Source: Aplectana chamaeleonis
Taxonomy: Eukaryota > Nematoda > Chromadorea > Rhabditida > Cosmocercidae
Direction: 5' to 3'
DNA: 64,000 bases
NCBI GenBank assembly: GCA_029168955.1
Contig: JAPDOI010000131.1
Span: 310,001 to 374,000, forward strand
Shown here: positions 10,760-21,882 of the stretch, one piece after another
Numbering within the stretch: the stretch's first letter is position 1
Layout: each line of letters starts with the position of its first letter
Translations under genes and position numbers: made by a program
Notes under the pieces: generated by a model
The model's database searches: none
Told to the model about the DNA's origin: nothing
What the model saw: only the letters and a program-made list of their open reading frames with translations

Positions 10760-12608
10760 CTACGAAAATACAGAAAAACAGATATCTGGAACAAAGGCTC
10801 TTACAAAACCCTCAAAAAATTCTTTTTATAAACTTATCAACTCTAGGCTGAAACGGTCCACATTCACTTCAGTGTTAGCAGACGAGCATGGTAATACAGC
10901 TTCATCAGACATCTCTAAAGCGTCAATGTTGGCCAGTCATTTTAAAAAGTTATTTTCTGAACAGATCAGCACTTCTGAATGTCTTGATCAGCGAAATTAT
11001 GCCTCACAAGATGACAGCTCCGTTTGGTTCTATAAAGAGGAAATTTACAGTTTGCTATGCAAATTGCCCTGGTCGTATTCGGTTACTCTTGATCTCGTGC
11101 CACCGTTCTCCATTCGAAAGGTTGCTATTGCCATTGCAGCCCCCTTACGAGCTGATTTCCAATTTCAGTTTCATGCACAGTCAAATACCCAATAAGTGGA
11201 AGCATGCGCTCGTCACTCCTATTCCCAAAAAAGCGCCTTCTTCGCTGGTTAGCAATTATCGGCCTATAATCATCACCTCTGTTTCCGCTAGAACCTTTGA
11301 AAAAATATTGAAAACAACTGTAGTAAGACACATTGAGAGTAATGAATTGGTGCCTGACAACCAGCACGGGTTTAGGACTGGACGGTCTACTGAAACCTTA
11401 ATGCTAACGACACTGGATGATTGGACTAAAGCTCTAGATAATAAGATTGACATCGATATTGTCTATTTTGATTTTGCCAAGGCTTCCGATAGAGTGCCTC
11501 TCAATGAACTCATTTTAAAGCTTCAGAGCATAGGTTTACATCCTAGGATAGTGAACTGAATTAAAAACTTTATCACTGGCAGAACCTTTCAGGTCAAAGT
11601 TAGCAAGTCTTTTTCTGACACCTATACAGTGACAAGCGGAGTACCGCAAGAAGGAGTTTTGTCTCCCATACTTTTCACGGTGTATACTTCGGGAATACCT
11701 GGTCTTCTAGCCAAGACTATTTCTTGCAAAATGTTTGCTGACGATATCATGATATACAGCGAAATTACAAATTCCAGTGATGTCGTCGCTCTTCAAACTG
11801 CGATTGATACTATTGTGAACTGGTCTATTGACTGGAAACTTCCTCAATCAGAAAGTAAGACGAAAGTTCTGCATTTCGGCATTACGAACGGTAAACACAC
11901 TTACTACATTGGTGATGCTATGCTGAGCAGTGTTGAGCGACTGCGCGATCTCGGGTTCACAATAGACTCTTCATTAAATTTCCGAGAGCATTGTGATATT
12001 GTGGCGAAGAAGGCAGACAGGACTGTTCACAATATTTTTAAATCGTTGACAACAAATTCGGTCGAGCAATTACTTTTCGCATATAAGGCCTATGTTCGTC
12101 CCATCTTTGAGTATGGAACTACGGTTTTTAATCCATCATCAGTGCGTAGCTAGAACAGACTTGAGGCTGTGCAAAACAGCTTCACAAGAAAGTTGTGGAT
12201 ACGTAATCATGGATATGACTATTCCACCACCCCTTCAGCTTCTATTCGCAACAATATCTTTGAACTTCCGTCGCTCAAGTTTCGCAGGAAGAAATACGAC
12301 TTGATGATGATTTATCGTTTTTTACGCATAGAGCTGGTTCTGAACTCTTGAATTTCTCCAAAAAGCAAGCTTTGGCGAACTCTCTAGGCCTATTCAAACA
12401 ACTTATCACCAAGTACCTTAGGAACTAACTTATCAGATCACCACGCCCTACTCTGTTGCTTTTTTTTGCCGCAGCTGTTTTACTTTTACTGTTTAGTCTG
12501 TTGCTCTGTTGCGATTTAATGTTTCACCGTTTTACTCGCGCTACCCACGTTACTACTACACTTCTGTTTTTTTCGTGTGATTTCTTGTCACGTATAAATA
12601 AATAAATT
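10760..12608 (+). pseudogene. 5'-truncated CR1-like retrotransposon, RT region
   Basis: Encodes the RT half of a CR1-like element related to the copy at 20.9-24.8 kb. Motifs: VTPIPKKAP (about 11,215), YRPIIITS (about 11,258), HGFRTGRSTE (about 11,366), YFDFAKASDRVP (about 11,464), SGVPQEGVLSP (about 11,635) and MFADDIMIYS (FADD box, about 11,731). It has a frameshift near 11,150, a TGA at 11,557-11,559 and a TAG at 12,151-12,153. It ends in a TAAATAAATAAA tail at about 12,594. The endonuclease half is missing. The sequence from 10,863 on is the right arm of the inverted duplication. Confidence 0.85.
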
Positions 12609-13696
12609 CAGCGATAAACAAAAACAAAAGAGGGCTCAAAAATAGAAGTGTACCCTTCTTTCGAAGTTCACCTATACATATTAGTAGTACGTTTCAAAAC
12701 AGGAAAGGGAAGAGAAATTTCGATTCTGGAACAGGTTTCCGCTAACAAGGGAACCACAAGAAGTCATAGTGACCATTCCAAATGAAATGTACTTTTCTAG
12801 AACCATTTTCGAGCGAAAAGTCCGAATATGCCCATCGCAGCTGCCTATACCCACTCTAAAAAAAGTTATAGGCATTTTTTATCTGATTTTCGTACCTATT
12901 GTACCCTCCAAAAAGCGCATTATTTTAACGAAAATTCGGAAGCGGACCTCATAATCGTGTTCAGCGCCCAAAACAACCCCACTAAGCAAGGTTTGGTTGA
13001 AGGAACTTCTTCCAAACTTTGCTCAGATTTTTAGCGTTTTGGACTTGACGGATTTTCGGTTGGGCGTTTATTTATACCAATCGGAGGGCTCTCGAAGCAT
13101 TTTAGAAAAATATTCCAGATTTGACTAAAAATTTGCTCTGGGGGGTTAATTGGGGTGCTGATCACGAATTTGAGGTTCATTTATCGATTTCCCGATGTTT
13201 TCGACGGTATTCGTTCACAGATTCCCATCGGGGGAGAATTTTATGGCAAGTCGGGACTTGACGATTTCCGGATTGCTACTATAGATCATGCTCAAATTAT
13301 TTCTTTGGGGGTTATTAGGAGTGCTGAACACGAATCTGATGTCAGTTTATCAATTTTTGACAGCTTACGGTAGATTACGGTGGGTATACGGTAGTTTGGT
13401 CAATGTCTCAGATTTGCCTCAAAGTTTATATGTGGGGGTTATTTGAGGTGCTGAATACGAATTCGATGTCCATTTGTCGATTATCGGAATATTGAGGTAG
13501 ATTTTGCCTCCTAAATGGCATGTTACCTACCGTGGCCTACAGTAAACCTTAAAATTTGAGCAAGCAAACTCCAGATTCGTGTTCAGCACCCCAGATTACC
13601 CCTACATACACGTTTTTAGCAGAATCCGGAGGAAAATTTAAAAACACCCTGAGAATTCCATGGGGTGTTGTACCCTTACCTTGCCGCGAAGCTTTA
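10863..13696 (+). repeat. Right arm of the 4.6-kb inverted duplication
   Basis: Contains the CR1-like RT and a Tc5-like element up to 13,696. All of the left arm can be matched to it in inverse; the extra 1.1 kb here is the RT core that the left arm has lost. The longer arm is probably the source, but direction is an inference. Confidence 0.85.
12746..13696. mobile_element. Tc5-like element, copy A2 (one end missing)
   Basis: Starts CAAGGGAACCACAAGAAGTC after TAA at 12,743-12,745 and matches copy A1 in inverse across its length. It stops at 13,696, so the terminal 138 bp present in A1 (8,930-9,067) are missing. Non-coding. Confidence 0.75.
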
Positions 13697-15635
13697 TAAG
13701 GGAGATAATTGGACCCGCCACAAGGTCACTCGCTTGTATAGTAGATGTGGAAGCTGCAGAATAGCAGTAGTCTGGTAGTCAAACAGGAAGACGAGAGAGG
13801 ACGATTCCGCAACCGCACGAGAGCGAGGCGCCGGTTGAATTGTTGTTTTTCTTTTTCTTAAATGTTGAAAACGGGCATACCTCGGTGTTTTCATTTTAGA
13901 AAAATTGTTAAGGTGAAGTGATTTTTGTTTACAAGCTATACGGTGGGCACCAGGGATGTGCGTAATTACGACTAACGTCTAGCGAATTTAACGACTAACG
14001 GGCTTTTTGGGTGTTACGTCTGACGACTAACGAAATGGAAAATATTTTCGTGAGCAATACCAAAATTCGTCAGAAAATCAATAGTCATTCACATCGACCC
14101 CCCACCAAGGATTACCTCAGAGCTCCCTGTTGGTTGTTCGAGATGAGTGGTACAAAATAAATAAACCCTTCAATATTCATTATTTCTAATCACACTGCTT
14201 CGCAGTTCTGGAACTCCTACATTATGACCCCAAGCGAACGTTGCGCGAGGTCCGGCGCAACACTTGTGCGACTTCGTGCCGGTCGCGCGATTTCAAGGTA
14301 GGCTCACTGAACCAGTTCCGACACAGACCGGCTCCAGCGGAAATTTCTACAGAGAGCACTATAAGAGGTAGAGGATTACAAATTGCCATCGACACGAAAT
14401 TCTCACGGTGAACAAAATGGATGATACCCTTTTTTAATAAGGGTTAGGGTATAAAAGAAATTGAGAGTGGTATGTTTTCAATCACACACCGTCTCCCTCC
14501 GGAAGTGAGCGGCTGATGTTGAACAGACTAGGGATTAGGGAAACAGCCTCACTGGTGATAAAGATATCACGATATCGAGGCCTAAATATGGAAAACTCTG
14601 GTATGAAGAACTACTACACTTCCATGAGAACTTTGTGCCGGTGGCAAATTATAAACTTGTATCACAGGTGATACGAGGAGTATGTTAAGCGTTAACGAGC
14701 GTAGTTATTGCCTTTACACCACGAAAATCTATTGTTAGCACTGGTGTGCGAAGCAGTTTGAGATTGGAAAAAGCACCGAGAACTTCTGGTTCCTTAAACA
14801 GCAAATCTCAAAAAAACTTATTAAAGCCGTTATATTTCCCAAAGTGCTCTCTTTAGCAATCCCATATCTTTGTTTTCCGGCAAATTAATAATTCAGAATG
14901 TCGCCCATAAGCTTATGCAGGAAGTAGTTTACAAAATCTGGAGCGCAGACAGCAAATTCTGCACCGAAAAAAATCTGAAAAATTCAGGATTTTTTCGGAT
15001 TTCCATACTGCTTCTTTTTTACCGTAAAAAAGGACAAAAATCGATAAATACACTCTCGAGTATTAGATTTCCATTCATATTTGCGATCTGTGATTGTTGG
15101 TTTACGGTTTAAACTTGGTGCTCTAGCGATTAATGTTTTGCATGTTTATTGGTAACGATTGTTTTGGAAAGCAGACATTCATGCCCTCCTTCTTTCTCTA
15201 TTTAAAAGCTCCTTTTCTGCCTCAACTGTGCTTATTTTCAACGTCTGGATTCTCAACGACTAACGATTAACGACTAACGACTAACTTCCCTTTCATACTT
15301 TGAAAACGGCCAAAAAAATCGCTGAAATCCGCGATTTTTGTCGCTGATATTATCGATTTCCCTAGAAACAGGATAATCGTGCGAGGACCATCTGACATCA
15401 AGGGTAGGGACGCAGAGGGATCTGTAGTATTGAAGGGGATGGATTTCGTCCACTTTCTGAGAGAGGTTTGCACTCAGTAATTGCGCGTTCTCCTGTTTGG
15501 GAATGCGCCGTACAATGCGACAAGACTTCAGAAGTAGATTTCTGGCCACCGTACGGAGTGGATAGTGTTGCAAAGAGTGAGCAGGACTCCGGGGGAATCG
15601 TGCAGGACGTCATAGAAGATGCGCAGTAATTTAGT
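13697..15635. other. No recognisable gene; CGACTAACG motifs
   Basis: No gene recognised. CGACTAACG-type motifs cluster at 13,970-14,035 and at 15,250-15,290, and the second cluster resembles the inverse of 19,600-19,705. The interval 15,405-15,630 is open in more than one frame on both strands, so openness alone is not evidence of coding there. Confidence 0.4.
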
Positions 15636-17512
15636 AGGAGTGTGCAGGACGTGACAGAAAGTGTGCAGGACACCAGTGGGAGTGTGCAGGACGTTATAGA
15701 AAGTGTGCAGGACACCAGTGGGAGTGTGCAGGACGTGATAGAAAGTGTGCAGGACACCAGTGGGAGTGTGCAGGACGCTATAGAAAGTGTGCAGGACACC
15801 AGTGGGAGTGTGCAGGACGTGATAGAAAGTGTGCAGGACACCAGTGCGAGTGTGCGGGACGTGAGAGAAAGTGTGCAGGACACCAGTGGGAGTGTGCAGG
15901 ACGTGATAGAAAGTGTGCAGGACACCAGTGGGAGTGTGCAGGACGTGATAGAAAGTGTGCAGGACACCAGTGGGAGTGTGCGGGACGTGATAGAAAGTGT
16001 GCAGGACACCAGTGGGAGTGTGCAGGACGTGATAGAAAGTGTGCAGGACATCAGTGGGAGTGTGCAGGACGTGATAGAAAGTGTGCAGGACACCAGTGGG
16101 AGTGTGCAGGACGTGATATAAAGTGTGCAGGACACCAGCGGGAGTGTGCAGGACGTAATGTAAAGTGTGGAGGACACCAGTAGGAGTGTGCAGGACGTGA
16201 CAGAAAGTGTGGAGGACACCTGTGGGAGTGTGGAGGACACCAGTGGGAGTGTGCAGAACGTGATAGAAAGTGTGCAGGACACCAGTGTGAGAGTGCAGGA
16301 CGTGATAGGAAGTGTGGAGGACAACAGTGGGAGTGTGCAGGACGTGATAGAAAGTGTGCAGGACACCAGTGGGAGTGTGAAGGACGTCAGTGGGAGTGTG
16401 CAGGACGTAATATAAAGTGTGGAGGACACCAGTAGGAGTGTGCAGGACGTGACAGAAAGTGTGGAGGACACCTGTGGGAGTGTGGAGGACACCAGTGGGA
16501 GTGTGCAGAACGTGATAGAAAGTGTGCAGGACACCAGTGTGAGAGTGCAGGACGTGATAGGAAGTGTGGAGGACAACAGTGGGAGTGTGCAGGACGTGAT
16601 AGAAAGTGTGCAGGACACCAGTGGGAGTGTGAAGGACGTCAGTGGGAGTGTGCAGGACGTAATATAAAGTGTGGAGGACACCAGTAGGAGTGTGCAGGAC
16701 GTGATAGAAAGTGTGGAGGAGACCTGTGGGAGTGTGGAGGACACCAGTGGGAGTGTGCAGGACGTGATAGAAAGTGTGCAGGACACCAGTGTGAGAGTGC
16801 AGTACGTGATAGAAAGTGTGGGGGACACCAGTAGGAGTGTACAGGACGTGATAGAAAATGTGGAGGACACCAGTGGGAGAGTGCAGGACACCAGTGGGAG
16901 TGTGAAGGACATCAGTGGGAGTGTGCAGGACGTAATATAAAGTGTGGTGGACACCAGTAGGAGTGTGCAGGACGTGATAGAAAGTGTGGAGGACACCAGT
17001 GGGAGTGTGCAGGACGTGATAGAAAGTGTGCAGGACACCAGTGTGAGAGTGCAGGACGTGATAGAAAGTGTGGAGGACAACAGTGGGAGTGTGCAGGACG
17101 TGATAGAAAGTGTGCAGGACACCAGTGGGAGTGTGCAGGACGTGATAGAAAGTGTGGGGGACACCAGTAGGAGTGTACAGGACGTGATAGAAAATGTGGA
17201 GGACACCAGTGGGAGAGTGCAGGACACCAGTGGGAGTGTGAAGGACATCAGTGGGAGTGTGCAGGACGTAATATAAAGTGTGGTGCACACCAGTAGGAGT
17301 GTGCAGGACGTGATAGAAAGTGTGGGGGACACCAGTGGGAGTGTGCAGGACGTGATAGAAAGTGTGCAGGACACCAGTGTGAGAGTGCAGGACGTGATAG
17401 AAAGTGTGGAGGACAACAGTGGGAGTGTGCAGGACGTGATAGAAAGTGTGCAGGACTTCAGTGGGAGCGTGTAGGACGTGATAGAAAGTGTGCAGGACTT
17501 CAGTGGGAGAGT
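15636..17512 (+). repeat. 21-bp minisatellite array, plus orientation
   Basis: About 90 copies of a 21-bp unit that alternates two forms: GTGCAGGACACCAGTGGGAG and GTGCAGGACGTGATAGAAAG (first 20 bases each), giving a 42-bp dimer. Because 21 is a multiple of three, most frames stay open for hundreds of codons on both strands. Plus-strand stops occur at recurring TAATATAAAG units. 16,167-16,418 is repeated at 16,419-16,670 (252 bp, 12 units). Non-coding is the simplest reading. Confidence 0.9.
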
Positions 17513-18030
17513 GCAGATGAACAGCAACATGGACCTGAAAAACAAGCTGCACGCCTTTCTGCTGCGTGCTATCCAGTAAATCGCAGCGGAAGCAGACTTG
17601 TGCACACACTCGGAGCTGTGCCGCACGAAAATTAGGATCAGAATATCTTCCTAGATTCTCGTACCGGGGTACAGAATGCGGACATATTGCAAAGTCTGGT
17701 TCAGAACTCGTTGATGGGGTAAAGAACGGAATATCAGTAGATGAAGGATAACTAGACGACAGTGTAGAGGTGGAAGTGAAGACAGAAGAGAAAAATTGAG
17801 CCAGAACTTCAGCTTTTCCGGCATCGCTCACATATGACTGTCCAAGGCCGGTCCGGAGGACCGGCAATTTAGTGTGAGGTTTCATTTTCTGTGTTATGAT
17901 GTTGTTACCTCAATACTCGTACAGGACAGCTCGGAAAGTGTGCAGAAGTTTGATGCCGCTGCACAGAACCAGACAGCACGCAGCAGAAAGGCTTGCAGGT
18001 TGTTGCCAGGTTTCTGTTTCTGCCCATCTG
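17513..18030. repeat. Spacer of the minisatellite pair, with inverted unique flanks
   Basis: 17,513-17,632 (containing GCCTTTCTGCTGCGTGCT) matches the reverse complement of 17,918-18,030 outside the tandem repeats. The two arrays therefore share unique flanking sequence in inverse orientation and arose as an inverted duplication, not by independent expansion. The central 0.3 kb (17,633-17,917) is single copy here. Confidence 0.75.
17700..17885 (-). pseudogene. Fragment of a non-LTR retrotransposon ORF2 (pre-RT region)
   Basis: Minus-strand translation starts MKPHTKLPVLRTGLG and includes AGKAEVLAQFFSSVFTS, which fits the conserved stretch upstream of the RT core in CR1 and related elements (pattern K-A-x-x-L-x-x-F-F-x-S-V-F). 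About 60 residues are preserved before the frame runs into the minisatellite. No RT motifs remain. Confidence 0.5.
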
Positions 18031-19346
18031 CGCACTCCCACTGAAGTCCTGCACACTTTCTATGACGTCCTGCACACTCCCACTGATGTCCTGCACACTT
18101 TCTGTGATGTCCTGCACACTCCCACTGAGGTCCTGCACACTTTCTGTGGTGTCCTGCACACTCCCACTGAAGTCCTGCACACTTTGCATGACGTCCTGCA
18201 CACTCCCACTGATGTCCTGCACACTTTCTGGGGTGTCCTGCACACTCACACTGATGTCCTGCCCACTTTATCTCCCGTCCTGCACAGTCCTGCACACTCC
18301 CACTGATGTCCTGCACACTTTCTGTGGTGTCCTGCACACTCCCACTGATGTCCTGCACACTTTCTGTGGTGTCCTGCACATTCTCACTGATGTCCTGCAC
18401 ACTTTCTTGCACATCCTGCACACTCCCATTGATGTCCTGCACACTTTCTATCACGTCCTGCACACTCCCACTGATGTCCTGCACACTTTCTGTGGTGTCC
18501 TACGCACTCCCACTGAAGTCCTGCACACTTTCTCTGGTGTCCTGCGCACTCCCACTGAAGTCCTGCATACTTACTATCACGTCCTGTACACTTTCTCTGG
18601 TGTCCTGCACACTCTCACTGATGTCCTGCACACTTTCTTGCACATCCTGCACACTCCCACTGATGTCCTGCACACTTTCTGTGGTGTCCTGCACACTCAC
18701 ACTGATGTCCTGCACACTTTCTTGCACATCATGCACACTCCCACTGATGTCCTGCACACTTTCTATCACGTCCTGCACACTCCCACTGATGTCCTGCACA
18801 CTTTCTGTGGTGTCCTGCACACTCTCACTGATGTCCTGCACACTTTCTTGCACATCCTGCACACTCTCACTGATGTCCTGCACACTTTCTTGCGCATCCT
18901 GCACACTCCCACTGATGTCCTGCACACTTTCTATCACGTCCTGCGCACTCCCACTGATGTCCTGCACACTTTCTGTGGTGTCCTACGCACTCCCACTGAA
19001 GTCCTGCACACTTTCCATCACGTCCTGCACACTCCCACTGATGTCCTGCACACTTTCTGGGGTGTCCTGCACACTCACACTGATGTCCTGCCCACTTTAT
19101 CTCCCGTCCTGCACAGTCCTGCGCACTCCCACTGATGTCCTGCACACTTTCTGTGGTGTCCTGCACACTCCCACTGATGTCCTGCACACTTTCTGTGGTG
19201 TCCTGCACACTCTCACTGATGTCCTGCACACTTTCTTGCACATCCTGCACACTCCCACAGATGTCCTGCGCACTTTCTATGACGTCCTGCACACTCCCCC
19301 GAAAGTTCTGCACATTCCCACTGAAGTCCTGCGCAATTTTATACAC
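18031..19346 (-). repeat. 21-bp minisatellite array, minus orientation
   Basis: The same unit as the array at 15.6-17.5 kb but inverted: on the plus strand it reads CACACTCCCACTGATGTCCT. About 62 units, more mixed than the first array. A block near 18,060-18,290 recurs near 18,930-19,130, so this array also has internal segmental duplication. Long open frames on both strands follow from the 21-bp period. Confidence 0.9.
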
Positions 19347-19720
19347 AACCCTACTCTATGCGGACTGCGAGCTTAACAAAAATATGCTATTAGCTTCTCT
19401 AGGAAGACGCTTTTGCGACAAGAATCATCTCAACCAATCTTCTAGAGAATCTTCGACTGCGAAAAAAGTCGCTGAAAAAGTTTCGTGAAATTCAAAAAAG
19501 AACTGTGAGCGACATTCATCGCTGCAATCCGCTTCAAAAGTCGCAGCTTGAATTCGCGTTTTTTTTTTCGCCAGCGATGAAATTTGCGATACTCTGGTAT
19601 GCTTAACCATTGCAGATCTGCGATTTTTTTTGGAGTTTTCGAAGTATGAAAGGGGGTAACGAGGGTTTTGGTCGGTTGAACGACTAATGTCTAACGAATT
19701 ACAAAAATTCTATTACGCAC
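19347..19720. other. Non-coding flank of the minisatellite
   Basis: AT-rich, no gene. 19,600-19,705 resembles the inverse of 15,250-15,350 (shared ACTTTGAAAAC, AAAAAAATCGC and CGACTAA phrases), so the inverted relation may reach beyond the arrays. The match is moderate. Confidence 0.4.
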
Positions 19721-20252
19721 CGGACAGAGCGCCGCGAAGCGGCGCGAACCCTCCGGCTTATGGTTCCCGGAACAAGCGTCGCGAAGCGGCGCTTGGGCTG
19801 GGGTTTTCCTGATCGTGAGAGATTTAATTTGTTTAGAAAAGCCACAATGTCTCTAGACAGAGCGCCGCGAAGCGGCGCGAACCCCCCGGCTTATTGTTCC
19901 CGGACAAAGCGCCGCGGAGCGGCGCTTTGGCCGGGGTTTTCTTGATCGTGAGAGATTTAATTTGTTCAGAAAAGCCACAAAGTTTCCGGACAGAGCGCCG
20001 CGAAGCGGCGCGAACCCCCCGGCTTATAATTCCCGGACCAAGCGTCGCGAAGCGGCGCTTGGGCCGGGGTTTTCCTGATCGTGAGAGATTTAATTTGTTT
20101 AGAAAAGCCACAATGTTTCTGGACAGAGCGCCGCGAAGCGGCGCGAACCCCCCGGCTTATGGTTCCCGGACAAAGCGCCGAGAAGCGGCGCTTTGGCCGG
20201 CTTTTTCCTGATCGTGAGAGACTTAATTTGTTCAAAAAAGCCACAAAGTCCG
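19721..20252. repeat. Four tandem 133-bp units with GC hairpins
   Basis: The GACAG marker falls at 19,723, 19,856, 19,989 and 20,122, an exact 133-bp period. Each unit carries GCGCCGCGAAGCGGCGC, a perfect 7-bp stem with a 3-base loop, a second related hairpin about 45 bp on (GCGCCGC or GCGTCGC with GCGGCGC), and an AT-rich link ending GAAAAGCCACAA. A single dispersed copy occurs at 51,036-51,165. Bases are far more GC-rich than the surroundings. Confidence 0.85.
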
Positions 20253-20462
20253 GGTATCTATATATAACGGATATCTTGCTCGTGTACGACTATTGCACGG
20301 AACTACTATATCTACGTTATCCTGGCTCGTGGTTCCTATCAATCTGCTCATACCCTTGCGGCGAGGGACAACATTCAAATCGTTTTTATAGGCCGCCGTT
20401 CGAGGTCTATCTTTCCTAACATCGTACGTTACACCTGTTCTTTCGGTGCTGTGCTGTTCTTC

Positions 20463-20946
20463 TTAAAGGCACAGTCCAAGCTCAGGTGCGAAATCGGAGA
20501 TTTCCATACAATTGTGAAGTAGATCCACCCCATATAGTACCTGCCAAGTGCGAGCTCTCGATTCCTCCGAATAAGCGAGATACAAGAGGAAGCCACCCTG
20601 TGGCTCCCACATCCGGAAGCCACTTTGGCACGCCCCTTTCACGATCTTCCGAGCTCAACAGTGGCGAGATGAGCGATGATTTCCGATCAATAGCCCCGTT
20701 CTTCCCTTCATTCTCAGCCTCTCTATCCATTCAGGTCGGCTCGTATACATCGGTTGCGAATGACGGAAGTTACAAGCCACGGACAACTCGTCCACCATGC
20801 TTCCGTAGCTCAATTTTTGAGGGGCCATAACTTCGTTTCTAGAGGGTCTTGTTCGATTTCAGAGAGTTTACTGGAATCAACATGGGGCCGTTTTCAATAT
20901 AGACAGGAAAATAGAAAAACGATTCCGAGGTTGGACTGTGCCTTTG
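20463..20946. mobile_element. TTAAAGGC-family MITE, copy B3
   Basis: Starts TTAAAGGCACAGTCCAAGC and ends TTGGACTGTGCCTTT, forming an inverted repeat. The interior at 20,690-20,930 matches B1 in inverse. It ends just upstream of the CR1-like ORF1 start, so it inserted into or next to that element's 5' end. Non-coding. Confidence 0.65.
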
Positions 20947-20962
20947 AGTGCTATTATCTACA

Positions 20963-21882
20963 ATGGTGGGAACTCGTGCTACGTCGAAAGCCGCCGCCGC
21001 TGCTAGCAATGATGGAGCAGCCTCTAATGGAGCAGCCTCTGGTGGACCAGCTTCTGTTGATGCTGTGGTGGATATGGTCCGTGGTGATGAGTCGCTGCCC
21101 AGTCACTTGAGAGATATGTTACTTGACTTGTATGACTCAAAGCTGCAGATGGATTACCTCATTGTTAGGAATAGGGAGTTAGAGGCCAAGGTGGATTCAC
21201 TTAGGGCCGAGAATGGGAGATTGAGAGATCTGTTAGATAAACGTCAGTCTGTACCAATTGTTGTGCCGTCTCAGAGTCCTGTTAATGCTGTTGCCACTGC
21301 GCCTGTTACTGCTACGTCTGAATTCTTGGTTGAAGAACACGAGCGTAGTAGGTCTGTTGTCGTGTCTGGTATCACTGAGTCCGTAGATCAAGTGCCTTCC
21401 AATAGGATTAGCTATGATGCAGTTTGCATTCGTAGTATTCTTGACCATTTCGGCGTCGAATGTCAACCCACTTCTATTTTTAGGATGGGCCGACCTATTC
21501 CTTCGAGGCCCGGTTACTAAAAATTGTTATGCCTGCATCATTCTATAGCGGTCTGATCCTCCGTAGAGCTCACTGGCTGAAATCATTCACGAGGATGGAA
21601 GGTGTCTATATTAGACCCTCTCTTCCTAAAAGTGAAAGAGATCAGCTGCGAGCTCAGCGGCATGCATCTAATTCTACTCCACACATTGTAGCAGGCTCTC
21701 CGATAACTTTCCAGTCGCCTACCACATCTTCTTACATAGTTGCCTGTGTCTCAGGATATAGCCATTTCTGTGCCTGTAAACCCAGCCACTCAGGGTTCGG
21801 GAAACTTGTAAGCCCTATCAGAAATCCTCAATGCCATCTCTCATGTATCATAACCAATATCCGGTCAGTGGTAAAAAAATTC
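20963..21882 (+). pseudogene. CR1-like ORF1 protein, frameshifted
   Basis: The ATG at 20,963 gives MVGTRATSKAAAA, chosen over an upstream GTG. An Ala/Ser-rich head is followed by a predicted coiled coil at about residues 40-80 (LIVRNRELEAKVDSL, then LRAENGRLRDLL), then RSVVVSGITES and FRMGRP. A one-base shift near 21,515 moves the frame; it resumes as LLKIVMPASF, LRRAHWLK and YIRPSLPKSERD. This is the RNA-binding-type ORF1 of non-LTR elements, which coats element RNA. The second frame stops at 21,883. Confidence 0.7.

Larger units (their letters stand above)
13951..19720. mobile_element. Possible hAT-like element with a truncated right end
   Basis: The left boundary CAGGGATGTGCGTAATTA matches the hAT-like terminus found intact at 46,627. 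The right side ends ATTACGCAC at 19,712-19,720, the complement of GTGCGTAAT, with the last seven bases of the terminus missing where the 133-bp hairpin repeats begin. AACGACTAA motifs lie near both ends. If correct, the minisatellite pair sits inside the element. No target duplication can be shown, so this is tentative. Confidence 0.3.

Noticed and set aside
15398..15635. Possible exon next to the first minisatellite (plus strand, containing WECAVQCDK and FWPPYGVD)
   Set aside because: Minus-strand frames over the same bases look equally protein-like, the plus frame meets a stop before the array, and no splice site supports it.
15398..17885. 742- and 785-codon minus-strand open frames (CTLPLVS and LHTPTGV repeats), and the VQDTSGS frames on the plus strand
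   Set aside because: They follow from the 21-bp unit being free of stops. Several frames are open at once on both strands, and no splice or start context singles one out.
15636..19346. CRISPR-like array
   Set aside because: The units are contiguous 21-bp tandem repeats without spacers, in a eukaryotic setting.
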